Shown piece by piece: positions 26,071 through 33,797 of a DNA stretch of 64,000 nucleotides. A model generated the notes under the pieces. That model had not been told where the DNA came from and ran no database searches. It saw nothing but the letters and a program-made list of their open reading frames with translations. The translations under genes were made by a program, and so were the position numbers. Numbering within the stretch: the stretch's first letter is position 1; each line of letters begins with the position of its first letter. The DNA comes from CAILHX01 sp046155285. Lineage in GTDB: Bacteria > Pseudomonadota > Gammaproteobacteria > Burkholderiales > Methylophilaceae. Location: assembly GCA_046155285.1 (NCBI GenBank), contig JBJXEA010000011.1:59656-123655 (forward strand), written 5' to 3'.

Positions 26071-27144
26071 CTAACTGATGCGTTGATACCGCCCACCCGG
26101 CAAACTGGCAATTTTTCCTTCAAGTTCCAGCGTAAGCAGCATCGCCGAAACCACCTCGCTCGTCAAGCCGCTGCGCTGAATTAAAGTTTCCGTCGCCACT
26201 GCGTCGTAACCCATTGCTGCTAATAGCGGCGAATCTACGCTTGAACTTGACGCTTCAGCTTGAGAAATGGGGGCGACTCCCAACTCTTCAAGGATGTCGT
26301 GAATGCTATCCACTAACTTCGCGCCTTGTTTGATGAGCAAATGGCAGCCTTTGGACAAGGGTGAATGGATGGAGCCGGGGATGGCGAACACTTCGCGCCC
26401 TTGATCTCCGGCCAGCCGCGCGGTGATGAGCGAACCGCTTTGCAGATTGGCTTCCACCACCAGCACGCCTTTTGCTAAGCCGCTGATGATGCGGTTGCGG
26501 CGGGGGAAGTTGCTGGCCATGGAAGGTGTCGCCAGCGGAAATTCAGAAATCATCGCGCCTTTTGCGACAATTTCGTGCGCCAAATCGCGGTGTCGCGACG
26601 GATATATAATATCCAACCCGGTGCCGACCACGGCGATGGTGCTGGCCTTGCCTTTTAGCGCACCTTTATGCGCCGCGCCGTCTATCCCCAACGCCATACC
26701 GCTGACTACACACCAGCCAGCATCAGCAAGCGCTTGAGAGAAGGCTTCGGCAGTATTCAAGCCTTGCGGCGAGGCGTTGCGGCTGCCCACCACGGCGATG
26801 CATGGCTGGCTGAGTCGCGTTGCATCGCCTTTAAGGTACAAGATGGGTGGCGGATCAGAGATTTCCAGCAAAGTTTGCGGATAGTCATCATCAGCCAAAG
26901 TCAGCAGGCGGTTGCCCGGCTGCGTCAGCCAAGTGATTGCGGGAGCTAGCTTTGTTTCATCTATGCCTTCAGCAATCGCCGAAGCGATTTTGCCATCCAC
27001 CACTTCGCGCAGTTGAGAAGTGGGCGTGGCGTAGATTTTTTCTGGGTCACCAAAGGCGGATAGCAAGCGCCGATAGGTATCGCCGCCCACACCGTTAATA
27101 GCCGACAGCGCAATCCAATAGCGAGCTTCTTGCGCGTCTAACAT
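26071..27144 (-). CDS. dprA: DNA-processing protein DprA
   Basis: A 357-residue protein that loads RecA on incoming single-stranded DNA during natural transformation. An N-terminal SAM-like helical domain (about residues 1-75) precedes the Rossmann-like domain with VGSRNASPQGLNTAEAFS, CVVSGMALGIDGAAHKGAL and SEFPLATPSMASNFPRRNRI. A winged-helix domain (about 295-357) ends the protein. Length is standard. Confidence 0.95.
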   Translation of the reverse strand: MLDAQEARYWIALSAINGVGGDTYRRLLSAFGDPEKIYATPTSQLREVVDGKIASAIAEGIDETKLAPAITWLTQPGNRLLTLADDDYPQTLLEISDPPPILYLKGDATRLSQPCIAVVGSRNASPQGLNTAEAFSQALADAGWCVVSGMALGIDGAAHKGALKGKASTIAVVGTGLDIIYPSRHRDLAHEIVAKGAMISEFPLATPSMASNFPRRNRIISGLAKGVLVVEANLQSGSLITARLAGDQGREVFAIPGSIHSPLSKGCHLLIKQGAKLVDSIHDILEELGVAPISQAEASSSSVDSPLLAAMGYDAVATETLIQRSGLTSEVVSAMLLTLELEGKIASLPGGRYQRIS

Positions 27145-27161
27145 GGCATCGCTCGTAGCGT

Positions 27162-27167
27162 TATAAT
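27162..27167 (+). promoter_or_regulatory. def: -10 box in the def/dprA divergent region
   Basis: TATAAT at 27162-27167 sits about 55 bases before def. The opposite strand reads TATAAC across almost the same bases, so divergent -10 boxes for def and dprA may overlap. -35 matches are weak. Confidence 0.45.
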
Positions 27168-27221
27168 CGCGTTTGTATTATTCATCCCCCGATTCTGCAT
27201 TTATTTGCTAAGGCAAGCAAC

Positions 27222-27725
27222 ATGGCGTTAATGGAAATAATTCACTACCCCGACCCAAGGCTGTATACAGTCGCCAAACCCGTCACCGCGGTGGACGACC
27301 GCATCCGCAAGCTGGTGCGCGACATGGCCGAAACCATGTACGCCGCGCCCGGCATCGGCCTTGCCGCAACTCAAGTGGACGTGCACCAGCAAGTCATCGT
27401 CATGGATATTTCGGAAGATAAATCCAAGCTGCAAGTGTTCATCAACCCGCGCATACTCCAAGCCGACGGCATGCAGGAATACGAGGAAGGTTGCTTATCC
27501 GTCCCCGGCATCTACGAAACCGTGCGTAGGCCAGAAAGAGTGACGGTAGAAGCGTTGGATGCCGCTGGCAAAACCTTCAAACTCAATGCTGATGGCTTGT
27601 TGGCAGTATGCATACAGCACGAAATGGATCATCTCAAGGGCAAGGTGTTTGTGGAATATTTGTCGCAGTTAAAACAAATCCGCATCAAGAACAAAATGAG
27701 AAAACGTCTGCGCGAAACGATGTAA
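27222..27725 (+). CDS. def: Peptide deformylase
   Basis: A 167-residue Fe(II) enzyme that removes the formyl group from nascent proteins. All three motifs are present: APGIGLAATQ (GxGLAATQ, about residue 43), EEGCLSVPG with the metal Cys (about 90), and QHEMDHLKG with the two metal histidines (about 133). The usual partner fmt is not in the window. Confidence 0.97.
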   Translation: MALMEIIHYPDPRLYTVAKPVTAVDDRIRKLVRDMAETMYAAPGIGLAATQVDVHQQVIVMDISEDKSKLQVFINPRILQADGMQEYEEGCLSVPGIYETVRRPERVTVEALDAAGKTFKLNADGLLAVCIQHEMDHLKGKVFVEYLSQLKQIRIKNKMRKRLRETM

Positions 27726-27830
27726 CTTTTCAGATAAATTCACCTGGCAGTCAATCCCCGTGTTTTTAAGCCTGTCCTGAGCATGGTCGAGAAGGCTGAC
27801 GCAAAAGAGCTGGGGAGGAATGCATGTCTC

Positions 27831-27852
27831 CATGCTCGCGGTGGCGAGTATG
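27831..27852. repeat. Hairpin between convergent def and the DUF6806-like gene
   Basis: CATGCTCGC (27831-27839) pairs with GCGAGTATG (27844-27852), nine pairs including one G-T, with a 4-base loop, in a 148-base gap between convergent genes. There is no T run, so terminator function is uncertain. Just upstream, 27771-27795 resembles the common CCTGTCCTGAGC intergenic repeat in degenerate form. Confidence 0.4.
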
Positions 27853-27873
27853 GCAGCAGTTATACTGTGGTGT

Positions 27874-28431
27874 TTAATGCAGCCTATGCCGCCCCGTATG
27901 CCCCGGCACTTGTACTGTCGCGACATCCTCGACTTCTTCCATCGCGGCTTGGGCGCTGTTTTCGCGGCGGAACAGGTCGTTGACTAGTTTGAGCACTTCG
28001 TTGGTTTCGGATTCGTTGAAATGGCGGCGCAGCAGGCCGGACAAATCCTCGGCCATGCGGCGGCGTTGCACGTCTTGGATGGCAGCAGCGCTGGGGCCGA
28101 TGAAAATCAATTGGCTTTCGTCGCGGCCATCGGGGTGATACAAAATCACTTCTAGCGCGGTGGCTTCTTCCAGCAAAATGCCGATGCCGTTCATGGCGCC
28201 TTCCATTGCGCTAAAAAAGCTGCCGCCGACTTCTAGTGTGCAGCAGATTTCCACGCCGAATTCGCGCTTGTGGTATTGAAAGCCGGGCTGGTCTTCTTCT
28301 AGGCTTTCGATTTCATCCATGTTCTCAACATCGAGATAATCAAACAGCGGGCGCAAGGCGGTTTCAACCTGTTTTTTGGTGATGCCTTCGCACAATTCAA
28401 GGTAGCCGTGGAGGTGCACTTCTAGGCGCAT
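27874..28431 (-). CDS. Conserved hypothetical protein (DUF6806-like)
   Basis: A 185-residue soluble acidic protein of unknown function. The N-terminus LEVHLHGYLELCEGITKKQV, the LRPLFDYL segment and the LIFIGPSAAAIQDVQRRRM block (about residues 108-126) resemble proteins grouped as DUF6806 in betaproteobacteria; this family link is from memory and moderately sure. The C-terminus ends in a His-rich tail (GHTGRHRLH). Divergent from metX with a 92-base gap. Confidence 0.65.
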   Translation of the reverse strand: MRLEVHLHGYLELCEGITKKQVETALRPLFDYLDVENMDEIESLEEDQPGFQYHKREFGVEICCTLEVGGSFFSAMEGAMNGIGILLEEATALEVILYHPDGRDESQLIFIGPSAAAIQDVQRRRMAEDLSGLLRRHFNESETNEVLKLVNDLFRRENSAQAAMEEVEDVATVQVPGHTGRHRLH

Positions 28432-28511
28432 GATGATTCCTTTGGAAGGGGTTGTTTACGGTTGAAATTATAGCCGATTGCCCAAGCCATCGCAGCGATA
28501 ACTACCGCATG

Positions 28512-28517
28512 TATAAT
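28512..28517 (+). promoter_or_regulatory. metX: -10 box directly before metX, possible leaderless start
   Basis: TATAAT ends six bases before the metX ATG at 28524, so initiation seven bases downstream would fall on the A of the start codon. No Shine-Dalgarno sequence is visible before the ATG. The -35 is poor. Confidence 0.4.
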
Positions 28518-28523
28518 TGCGTC

Positions 28524-29660
28524 ATGTCACAAAACTCTTCTGTTGGAATCGTCAAGCCACAAACCGCGCACTTTAGCGAGCCACTCGCCTTGAAATCCGG
28601 CGCGGTGTTGCCGCAATTCGATCTCGTGTATGAAACCTACGGCACGTTGAATGTTGAGCGTTCTAACGCCATTTTGGTGTGTCATGCGCTGTCCGGCACA
28701 CACCATGTGGCGGGGAAATATGCTGAGGATGACAAATATCCCGGCTGGTGGGACAACATCGTGGGCGCTGGTCGCCCACTGGACACGACCAAGTTTTTCG
28801 TCATCGGCGTGAACAATTTGGGTGGCTGCCATGGCTCTACCGGCCCTGCCAGCATAGACCCCGCGACCCAACAACCATGGGGTTCGCGCTTTCCGGTGGT
28901 GACGGTGGAAGACTGGGTGGCGGCGCAAGCGCGGCTGGCGGATAGTTTGGGTATCAAAACTTTCGCCGCCGTGATGGGCGGCAGTCTGGGTGGCATGCAG
29001 GCGCTGCAATGGACGCTGTCCTTCCCAGATCGAGTGCGTCACGCCTTGGTGATTGCCGCTGCACCCAACCTCACTGCACAGAACATTGCGTTTAATGAAG
29101 TAGCACGGCAGGCGATTATCACTGACCCTGAATTTCACTATGGCGACTTTTACGCGCATGGTGTCGTGCCGCGTCGCGGCTTAAGGCTGGCGAGGATGCT
29201 GGGGCATATCACTTATTTGTCTGATGATGCCATGGGCGAAAAGTTTGGCCGCAAATTGAAGCACGACACAGTGAAATATAGCTTTGATGTGGAATTTGAG
29301 ATGGAGTCTTATCTACGCTATCAAGGCGACAAATTCGCTGGTGAGTTTGATGCCAATACCTATCTGCGCATGACGCGGGCGCTGGATTACTACGACCCCG
29401 CGGCGGCTTATGGCGGCGATTTGAGCGCGGCTCTGAAAACCGCAACGGCGCAGTTTCTGGTCATCTCTTTCACCAGCGATTGGCGTTTTTCACCCGCGCG
29501 TTCGCGTGAGATTGTCAAAGCGCTGCTGGAAAACGAGCGCACTGTGAGTTATGCCGAACTTACCGCCGATCATGGCCATGATGCTTTTCTGATGCCAGAC
29601 CCGCAATATCATGCGGTGGTTGATGCGTATATGCAGCGCGTTGCGAGGGAGACCGTATGA
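28524..29660 (+). CDS. metX: Homoserine O-acyltransferase
   Basis: A 378-residue alpha/beta hydrolase of methionine synthesis, acylating homoserine with acetyl- or succinyl-CoA. Motifs: FDLVYETYGTLN, NLGGCHGSTGPASIDP, the nucleophile elbow MGGSLGGMQALQW (Ser about 144), SDWRFSPARSREIVKAL and the catalytic His in DHGHDAFLM. I start it at MSQNSS (28524); in-frame codons reach back to 28452. Coupled to metW by a four-base overlap. In betaproteobacteria, metX paired with metW may encode a succinyl-transferase; sequence alone does not decide. Confidence 0.94.
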   Translation: MSQNSSVGIVKPQTAHFSEPLALKSGAVLPQFDLVYETYGTLNVERSNAILVCHALSGTHHVAGKYAEDDKYPGWWDNIVGAGRPLDTTKFFVIGVNNLGGCHGSTGPASIDPATQQPWGSRFPVVTVEDWVAAQARLADSLGIKTFAAVMGGSLGGMQALQWTLSFPDRVRHALVIAAAPNLTAQNIAFNEVARQAIITDPEFHYGDFYAHGVVPRRGLRLARMLGHITYLSDDAMGEKFGRKLKHDTVKYSFDVEFEMESYLRYQGDKFAGEFDANTYLRMTRALDYYDPAAAYGGDLSAALKTATAQFLVISFTSDWRFSPARSREIVKALLENERTVSYAELTADHGHDAFLMPDPQYHAVVDAYMQRVARETV

Positions 29661-30271
29661 GCCAACAATTTTCCCAAGCCGTCCTCGAACGCAGCGACTT
29701 TGCGGTTATTGCACGCTGGATCAAGCCCAAAACCAAGGTGTTGGACTTGGGTTGCGGCGATGGTGCGCTGCTGGGCTATTTGCGCGATACGCTGCAAGTC
29801 AGCGGCTACGGCATAGAAAACGACGATTCCAATGTGCTGGCGTGTATCAAAAATGGCATCAATGTGGTGCAGATGAACCTGGAAGACGGGCTTTCCGGTT
29901 TTGAGGCGCAATCGTTCGATGTGGTGATTTTGTCGCAAACCCTGCAAGCGGTGTACCAGACCGAGCGCATCGTGCAGGAAATGCTGCGCGTGGGCAAGGA
30001 AGTCATTGTCACCTTCCCCAATTTTGCTTACTGGAAACACCGTTTGCATATCCTTGGCGGCAATATGCCGGTGTCGGACGATCTGCCGCATCAGTGGTAC
30101 AACACACCCAACGTGCATATGTGTACCATCCACGACTTTGATGATTTTTGCGCCAGCCACGGCATTCGTATCAGCGAGCGGCTAGTGATGACCAACGGTA
30201 GCAAGGTTGATTGGTTGCCGAATGTGTTGGGCAGCCTCGCCATGTATCGCTTTGAACCCAGCACTCGCTAA
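29657..30271 (+). CDS. metW: Methionine biosynthesis protein MetW
   Basis: A 204-residue class I methyltransferase-fold protein with the SAM-binding strand KVLDLGCGDGALLGYL and YGIEND. It also carries LSQTLQAVYQTERIVQEMLR and VTFPNFAYWKHR, both family hallmarks. It always accompanies metX in this group and is needed for homoserine acylation, though its catalytic role is not clear. Its 3' end overlaps the start region of hemD. Confidence 0.94.
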   Translation: MSQQFSQAVLERSDFAVIARWIKPKTKVLDLGCGDGALLGYLRDTLQVSGYGIENDDSNVLACIKNGINVVQMNLEDGLSGFEAQSFDVVILSQTLQAVYQTERIVQEMLRVGKEVIVTFPNFAYWKHRLHILGGNMPVSDDLPHQWYNTPNVHMCTIHDFDDFCASHGIRISERLVMTNGSKVDWLPNVLGSLAMYRFEPSTR

Positions 30272-31013
30272 TCTCGGCATCGTCATCACTCGTCCTTGGC
30301 AGCAAGCCGAGGGCTTGGCGAGCCTCATCAAGCGCGCGGGCGGCCATCCGATATTGTTCCCTTTGTTGGAAATCGTAGCCCTAGAAGACTATTCCGTGTT
30401 CGACCAAACTGTCGCCAAACTGGACGGCTACGACTGGGCGATCTTCATCAGCAGCAACGCGGTCCAGCAAGGCATGACGAGACTGTTAGCCACGCGCGAC
30501 TTACCAAAGAATGGTCGCTTTGCCGCTATAGGCCCGTCCACGGCTGCGGAACTGGCGAAGTACGGCGTGACAGACGTACTTACGCCGCACAACCGATTTG
30601 ATTCTGAAAGTTTGCTGGCCTTGCCGCAAATGCAGGATGTCGCGGGCAGACGCATCATGATTTTTCGCGGCGTTGGCGGGCGCGAGGTGCTGGCGAATAC
30701 GTTGAAAGATCGAGGCGCCGAGGTCACGCTTGCCGAGTGCTATCGCCGCATCAATCCCAGCCAAGACGCTAGCCCGCTCAAGGATTTATGGCAAAGCGGG
30801 AGATTGCACGCCATTGTCATCACCAGCAGCGAAGGCCTTCGCAGCTTGATTGCCCTCAATGCCGGAGCATGGCTTTACACCGTGCCTGTGTTCGTCAACC
30901 ACCCGCGTATTGCCGAAGCGGCCATTGCCGAGTTTTTGCAAGCAGTGTTGACCAATAGCAGCAATGATGAGGAATTGTTGGTGGCGATAGAACAGTGGGT
31001 GAAAGCCCGATAA
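30222..31013 (+). CDS. hemD: Uroporphyrinogen-III synthase
   Basis: A roughly 250-265-residue enzyme closing and inverting ring D of hydroxymethylbilane in heme and B12 synthesis. It has LGIVITRPWQQAEGLASLIK, the DYDWAIFISSNAV-type region (here GYDWAIFISSNAVQQGM), FAAIGPSTAAEL, GRRIMIFRGVGGREVL and AIVITSSEGLRSL. The start is uncertain: ATG 30222 is used, but TTG 30252 would give a more typical N-terminus, and the frame opens at 30207. It overlaps metW, and hemC is not adjacent, which is an unusual placement. Confidence 0.88.
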   Translation: MCWAASPCIALNPALANLGIVITRPWQQAEGLASLIKRAGGHPILFPLLEIVALEDYSVFDQTVAKLDGYDWAIFISSNAVQQGMTRLLATRDLPKNGRFAAIGPSTAAELAKYGVTDVLTPHNRFDSESLLALPQMQDVAGRRIMIFRGVGGREVLANTLKDRGAEVTLAECYRRINPSQDASPLKDLWQSGRLHAIVITSSEGLRSLIALNAGAWLYTVPVFVNHPRIAEAAIAEFLQAVLTNSSNDEELLVAIEQWVKAR

Positions 31014-31016
31014 TAG

Positions 31017-32054
31017 TTAGAGCGGTGCTGTTGCCAGTTTAGGTTTAGGCGCATAAGTGAATGCGTCCGAGAAGAACTCATGTTCCGGCAAACCCCTAGC
31101 TACAAAATCTATGTATGCAGATTCAACCATGCCAGGCGCACCGCAGCAATAGACTTCATAGGCGCTCAAATCTGGATAATCCGCCATCACCGCGTGGTGT
31201 ACAAAACCGGTGCGCCCCGCCCAGTCGTCTTGCGGAACAGGGTCTGACAGCACTGGAATGAATTTGACGTTGGCGTGTTCCGCCGCCCATTTTTCCGGCA
31301 ATTCCGGCATATACAAATCGCGCTTGGTCAATGCGCCCCAATACAGCACCATAGAGCGCTTGCTGCCGTGGTGCAGCGCGTGTTCTATCATGCCTTTGAT
31401 GGGCGCAAAGCCGGTGCCGCCCGCGACAAAAATGATGGGTTTTTCCGAGTCTTCGCGCAGATAAAAAGTACCCAAAGGCCCTTCGATGCGCATAATGGCT
31501 TTTTCGGGCATTTCGTTGAATACGTATTTGGTGAAAGTGCCGTCAGGAATGAGGCGGGCGTGGATTTCCAGCATGCCGTCGTCGAACGGCGCATTGGCCA
31601 GCGAGAACGCGCGGCGGCTACCGTCTTTCAGCAAAAACTCCACATATTGTCCGGCCATGAACTGTAGGCGTTCATTGGCGGGCAACTTCAAATACAACGC
31701 CATTACGTCGTGTGTCAACTGCACTTTTTTCTCCACGCGGCACGGCAAAATACGCGGCGCAATGTCGTCCTTGGCCGCCACTTCACGGCATTCTATGAGC
31801 AGGTCTGAAGTCGCTTGCGCGCAGCAAAATAGCGCCTTGCCTGCTGCTACGTCTACTACGGTCAAGGCCTGGGGCTGAATATCGGGATATTCCACCGTGC
31901 CGCTGATGATGGACCCTTTGCACGAACCACATGCGCCATTACGACAACCATAAGGCAAGGTGTAGCCCGCATCTAGCGCGGCTTTGAGGACGGTGTCGTC
32001 TGGAGAGGCAGGGAAGCTGTGCCCACTGGGTTGTAATGTGACTTGGAATGACAT
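31017..32054 (-). CDS. 2Fe-2S ferredoxin-type NAD(P)H oxidoreductase (AscD-like)
   Basis: A 345-residue soluble protein with an N-terminal plant-type ferredoxin domain (Cys ligands in YGCRNGACGSCKG and FCCAQ, about residues 35-78). An FAD domain follows (RAFSLANAP, about 150), then a NAD-binding domain (FVAGGTGFAPIKGMIEHAL, about 210, and CCGAPGMVESA near the end). Such proteins are often labelled CDP-6-deoxyglucoseen reductase, but without deoxysugar genes nearby a general electron-transfer reductase role is more likely. Confidence 0.85.
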   Translation of the reverse strand: MSFQVTLQPSGHSFPASPDDTVLKAALDAGYTLPYGCRNGACGSCKGSIISGTVEYPDIQPQALTVVDVAAGKALFCCAQATSDLLIECREVAAKDDIAPRILPCRVEKKVQLTHDVMALYLKLPANERLQFMAGQYVEFLLKDGSRRAFSLANAPFDDGMLEIHARLIPDGTFTKYVFNEMPEKAIMRIEGPLGTFYLREDSEKPIIFVAGGTGFAPIKGMIEHALHHGSKRSMVLYWGALTKRDLYMPELPEKWAAEHANVKFIPVLSDPVPQDDWAGRTGFVHHAVMADYPDLSAYEVYCCGAPGMVESAYIDFVARGLPEHEFFSDAFTYAPKPKLATAPL

Positions 32055-32205
32055 GAAACAGGCTAAACGAGCAAAAGCGGCAGTTTATCACGGAGGAGAT
32101 TCAGCAGTCCTTGGAAAACAGTAGTCATATTCTCGAATTGATTTACTTCCCTTTTTCGAATGACATATCCATACTTCCTTAAAGTAATTTTGATAGGAAC
32201 ACGCG

Positions 32206-33177
32206 ATGGAAATAACTAATGAGCAAATAGAAAAAGTACAAGAAATTTTCATGCCTTATGCCACAAGAAAGCGAAGAGAACTGTTAAAGGGTTCTGGTCG
32301 CTTAGTGCATTACACTACAGCTGAAAATGCTATGAAAATCTTAACATCCAAATCCATTTGGCTTAGAAATGCGGGAGTTATGCATGATTACAGCGAAATT
32401 CAACATGGTTTCGAGCAAATAAGGGATTATCTCCACAAAAATGAGAAAGTTAATCGAAGCAGATTGTATACGGCACTTGATAGTTGCTCTAAAGGTTCCG
32501 GAGAGGATGGAACAGCTTTATTTGATCAGTGGTGGAAACATATTCAAACCGGAACATATATTGGTTGTTTTTCTGAACATCTTGCTGAAGAGGATTCTCA
32601 TGGCCGTCTGTCAATGTGGCGTGCATTTGGTAAAAATACAGCTGCGGTTGCGATTGTCATGAAATTCCCTGATCCTTATTCAGCCTTGCCTCTCAACGTA
32701 TTTCTAAGTCCAGTTGCATACTTTAATGCCGATGAACTAAGAGACGAGTTTGATGCTGTAGTTAGTAACATTGAAACGCATCAGGATTATCTCAAGAGGT
32801 TCCCTCATCAGCATATAGTTGGCTGGGTATATTCCATGTTAATGATGGCGACAGTATCTCTTAAACATCCTGGGTTTCTTGAGGAGCGTGAGTGGCGTTT
32901 GATTCACAATCCAGCAACAAATCCATCAGTTCACGTTCCCGCAATTACAGAAACTATCGGAGGGATACCACAGATAATTCACAAGGTCACTCTGGAAAAC
33001 CGACCCGACCAACAAATTAGAGGAATTGCAATCCCAGAGCTTTTAGACAGAGTCATCATTGGCCCATCAGAGTATTCTTTCGCTATTTTGACATCGTTAG
33101 TTAAAGAGTTGAAAGAGGCTGGAATTGAGGATGCTGACTCCAAGGTTTTCATCTCACCAATACCGTTACGTGGCTAG
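32206..33177 (+). CDS. DUF2971 domain protein, likely horizontally acquired
   Basis: A 323-residue protein with the DUF2971 pattern: GRLVHYTTAENAMKIL near residue 31, KSIWLRNAGVMHDYSE with the conserved acidic turn, and GCFSEHLAEEDSHGRLSMWRAFGK around residue 125. DUF2971 proteins are of unknown function and are found mainly in accessory and defence-type contexts. The gene is visibly richer in A/T and uses codons such as AGA, ATA and TTA unlike its neighbours. It is a single-gene islet between the reductase and fxsA, with no partner gene. Confidence 0.8.
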   Translation: MEITNEQIEKVQEIFMPYATRKRRELLKGSGRLVHYTTAENAMKILTSKSIWLRNAGVMHDYSEIQHGFEQIRDYLHKNEKVNRSRLYTALDSCSKGSGEDGTALFDQWWKHIQTGTYIGCFSEHLAEEDSHGRLSMWRAFGKNTAAVAIVMKFPDPYSALPLNVFLSPVAYFNADELRDEFDAVVSNIETHQDYLKRFPHQHIVGWVYSMLMMATVSLKHPGFLEEREWRLIHNPATNPSVHVPAITETIGGIPQIIHKVTLENRPDQQIRGIAIPELLDRVIIGPSEYSFAILTSLVKELKEAGIEDADSKVFISPIPLRG

Positions 33178-33206
33178 TGCAATAGCAAGAGTTGAATAGC
33201 CTCGCA

Positions 33207-33584
33207 TTATTCCTCCCGCCTGAACTCACCCTCTATCACGCCAGCTTCTGGCGGCGGCGTTTTTGATTGTGGCATGGGAATCAGCAGTATCAGCACTGCC
33301 AACACATCGGTAATCACGCCCGGCAGGATCAGCAGCACGCCAGCCACCAGTCTGCTGGCACTGGTGAGTAGTGCTTTTATTGGCGTTTGTGTGCCTTGAG
33401 AGGCTTGATACAAGCGCCCGAATACCGCGAGACGTTCCTCTTGAATCAGTAGCCATCCCAAACTGGCGCTGCCCAGCAGATAAACCCCCACCCACCAGCC
33501 GTATTGCTCGGCGAGTTTGATGAGAATACTGATTTCCAGCACCGGGAAACCAAGTAAAATGATGAGTATCAACAACAGTCGCAT
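33207..33584 (-). CDS. fxsA: FxsA family membrane protein
   Basis: About 125 residues with three or four hydrophobic helices: MRLLLILIILLGFPVLEISI, then WWVGVYLLGSASLGWLLI, then a longer hydrophobic stretch GVLLILPGVITDVLAVLILL. This is the FxsA pattern; E. coli FxsA (suppressor of F exclusion of phage T7) is a cytoplasmic membrane protein. The ATG at 33582-33584 is the family-typical start, although the frame is open to 33695. Confidence 0.88.
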   Translation of the reverse strand: MRLLLILIILLGFPVLEISILIKLAEQYGWWVGVYLLGSASLGWLLIQEERLAVFGRLYQASQGTQTPIKALLTSASRLVAGVLLILPGVITDVLAVLILLIPMPQSKTPPPEAGVIEGEFRREE

Positions 33585-33664
33585 AACTTTTCCTGACAAT
33601 GTAATGAATGTGGCACCGATGGTGACTAATGTGCCTGAAGGTGTGACCGCGGTAAATACCCTAA

Positions 33665-33717
33665 GGAACCTCTGATTAAGTCTGCCATGAACCATGTGAG
33701 AATCAATCAGAGATTCC
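33665..33717. repeat. 53-bp MITE-like element with terminal inverted repeats and CTAA duplication
   Basis: GGAACCTCTGATT (33665-33677) and AATCAGAGATTCC (33705-33717) are 13-base inverted ends with one mismatch, enclosing 27 bases. On both sides stands CTAA (33661-33664 and 33718-33721), a direct repeat that looks like a target-site duplication. The size and YTAR-type target suggest an IS5-family (IS427 group) MITE or deletion remnant; this family assignment is inference. It lies in the 213-base gap between fxsA and dsbD. Confidence 0.6.
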
Positions 33718-33797
33718 CTAAGAACTTAGCTGATTCATTCGTGTCTTGATAGATGGAGGATTGCCCGCGAAATTGCAATGGGTAGACAAGAAACTAC

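Noticed and set aside
29609..30160. Minus-strand open frame (183 codons) over metW
   Set aside because: Antisense shadow; metW has clear motifs and is coupled to metX.
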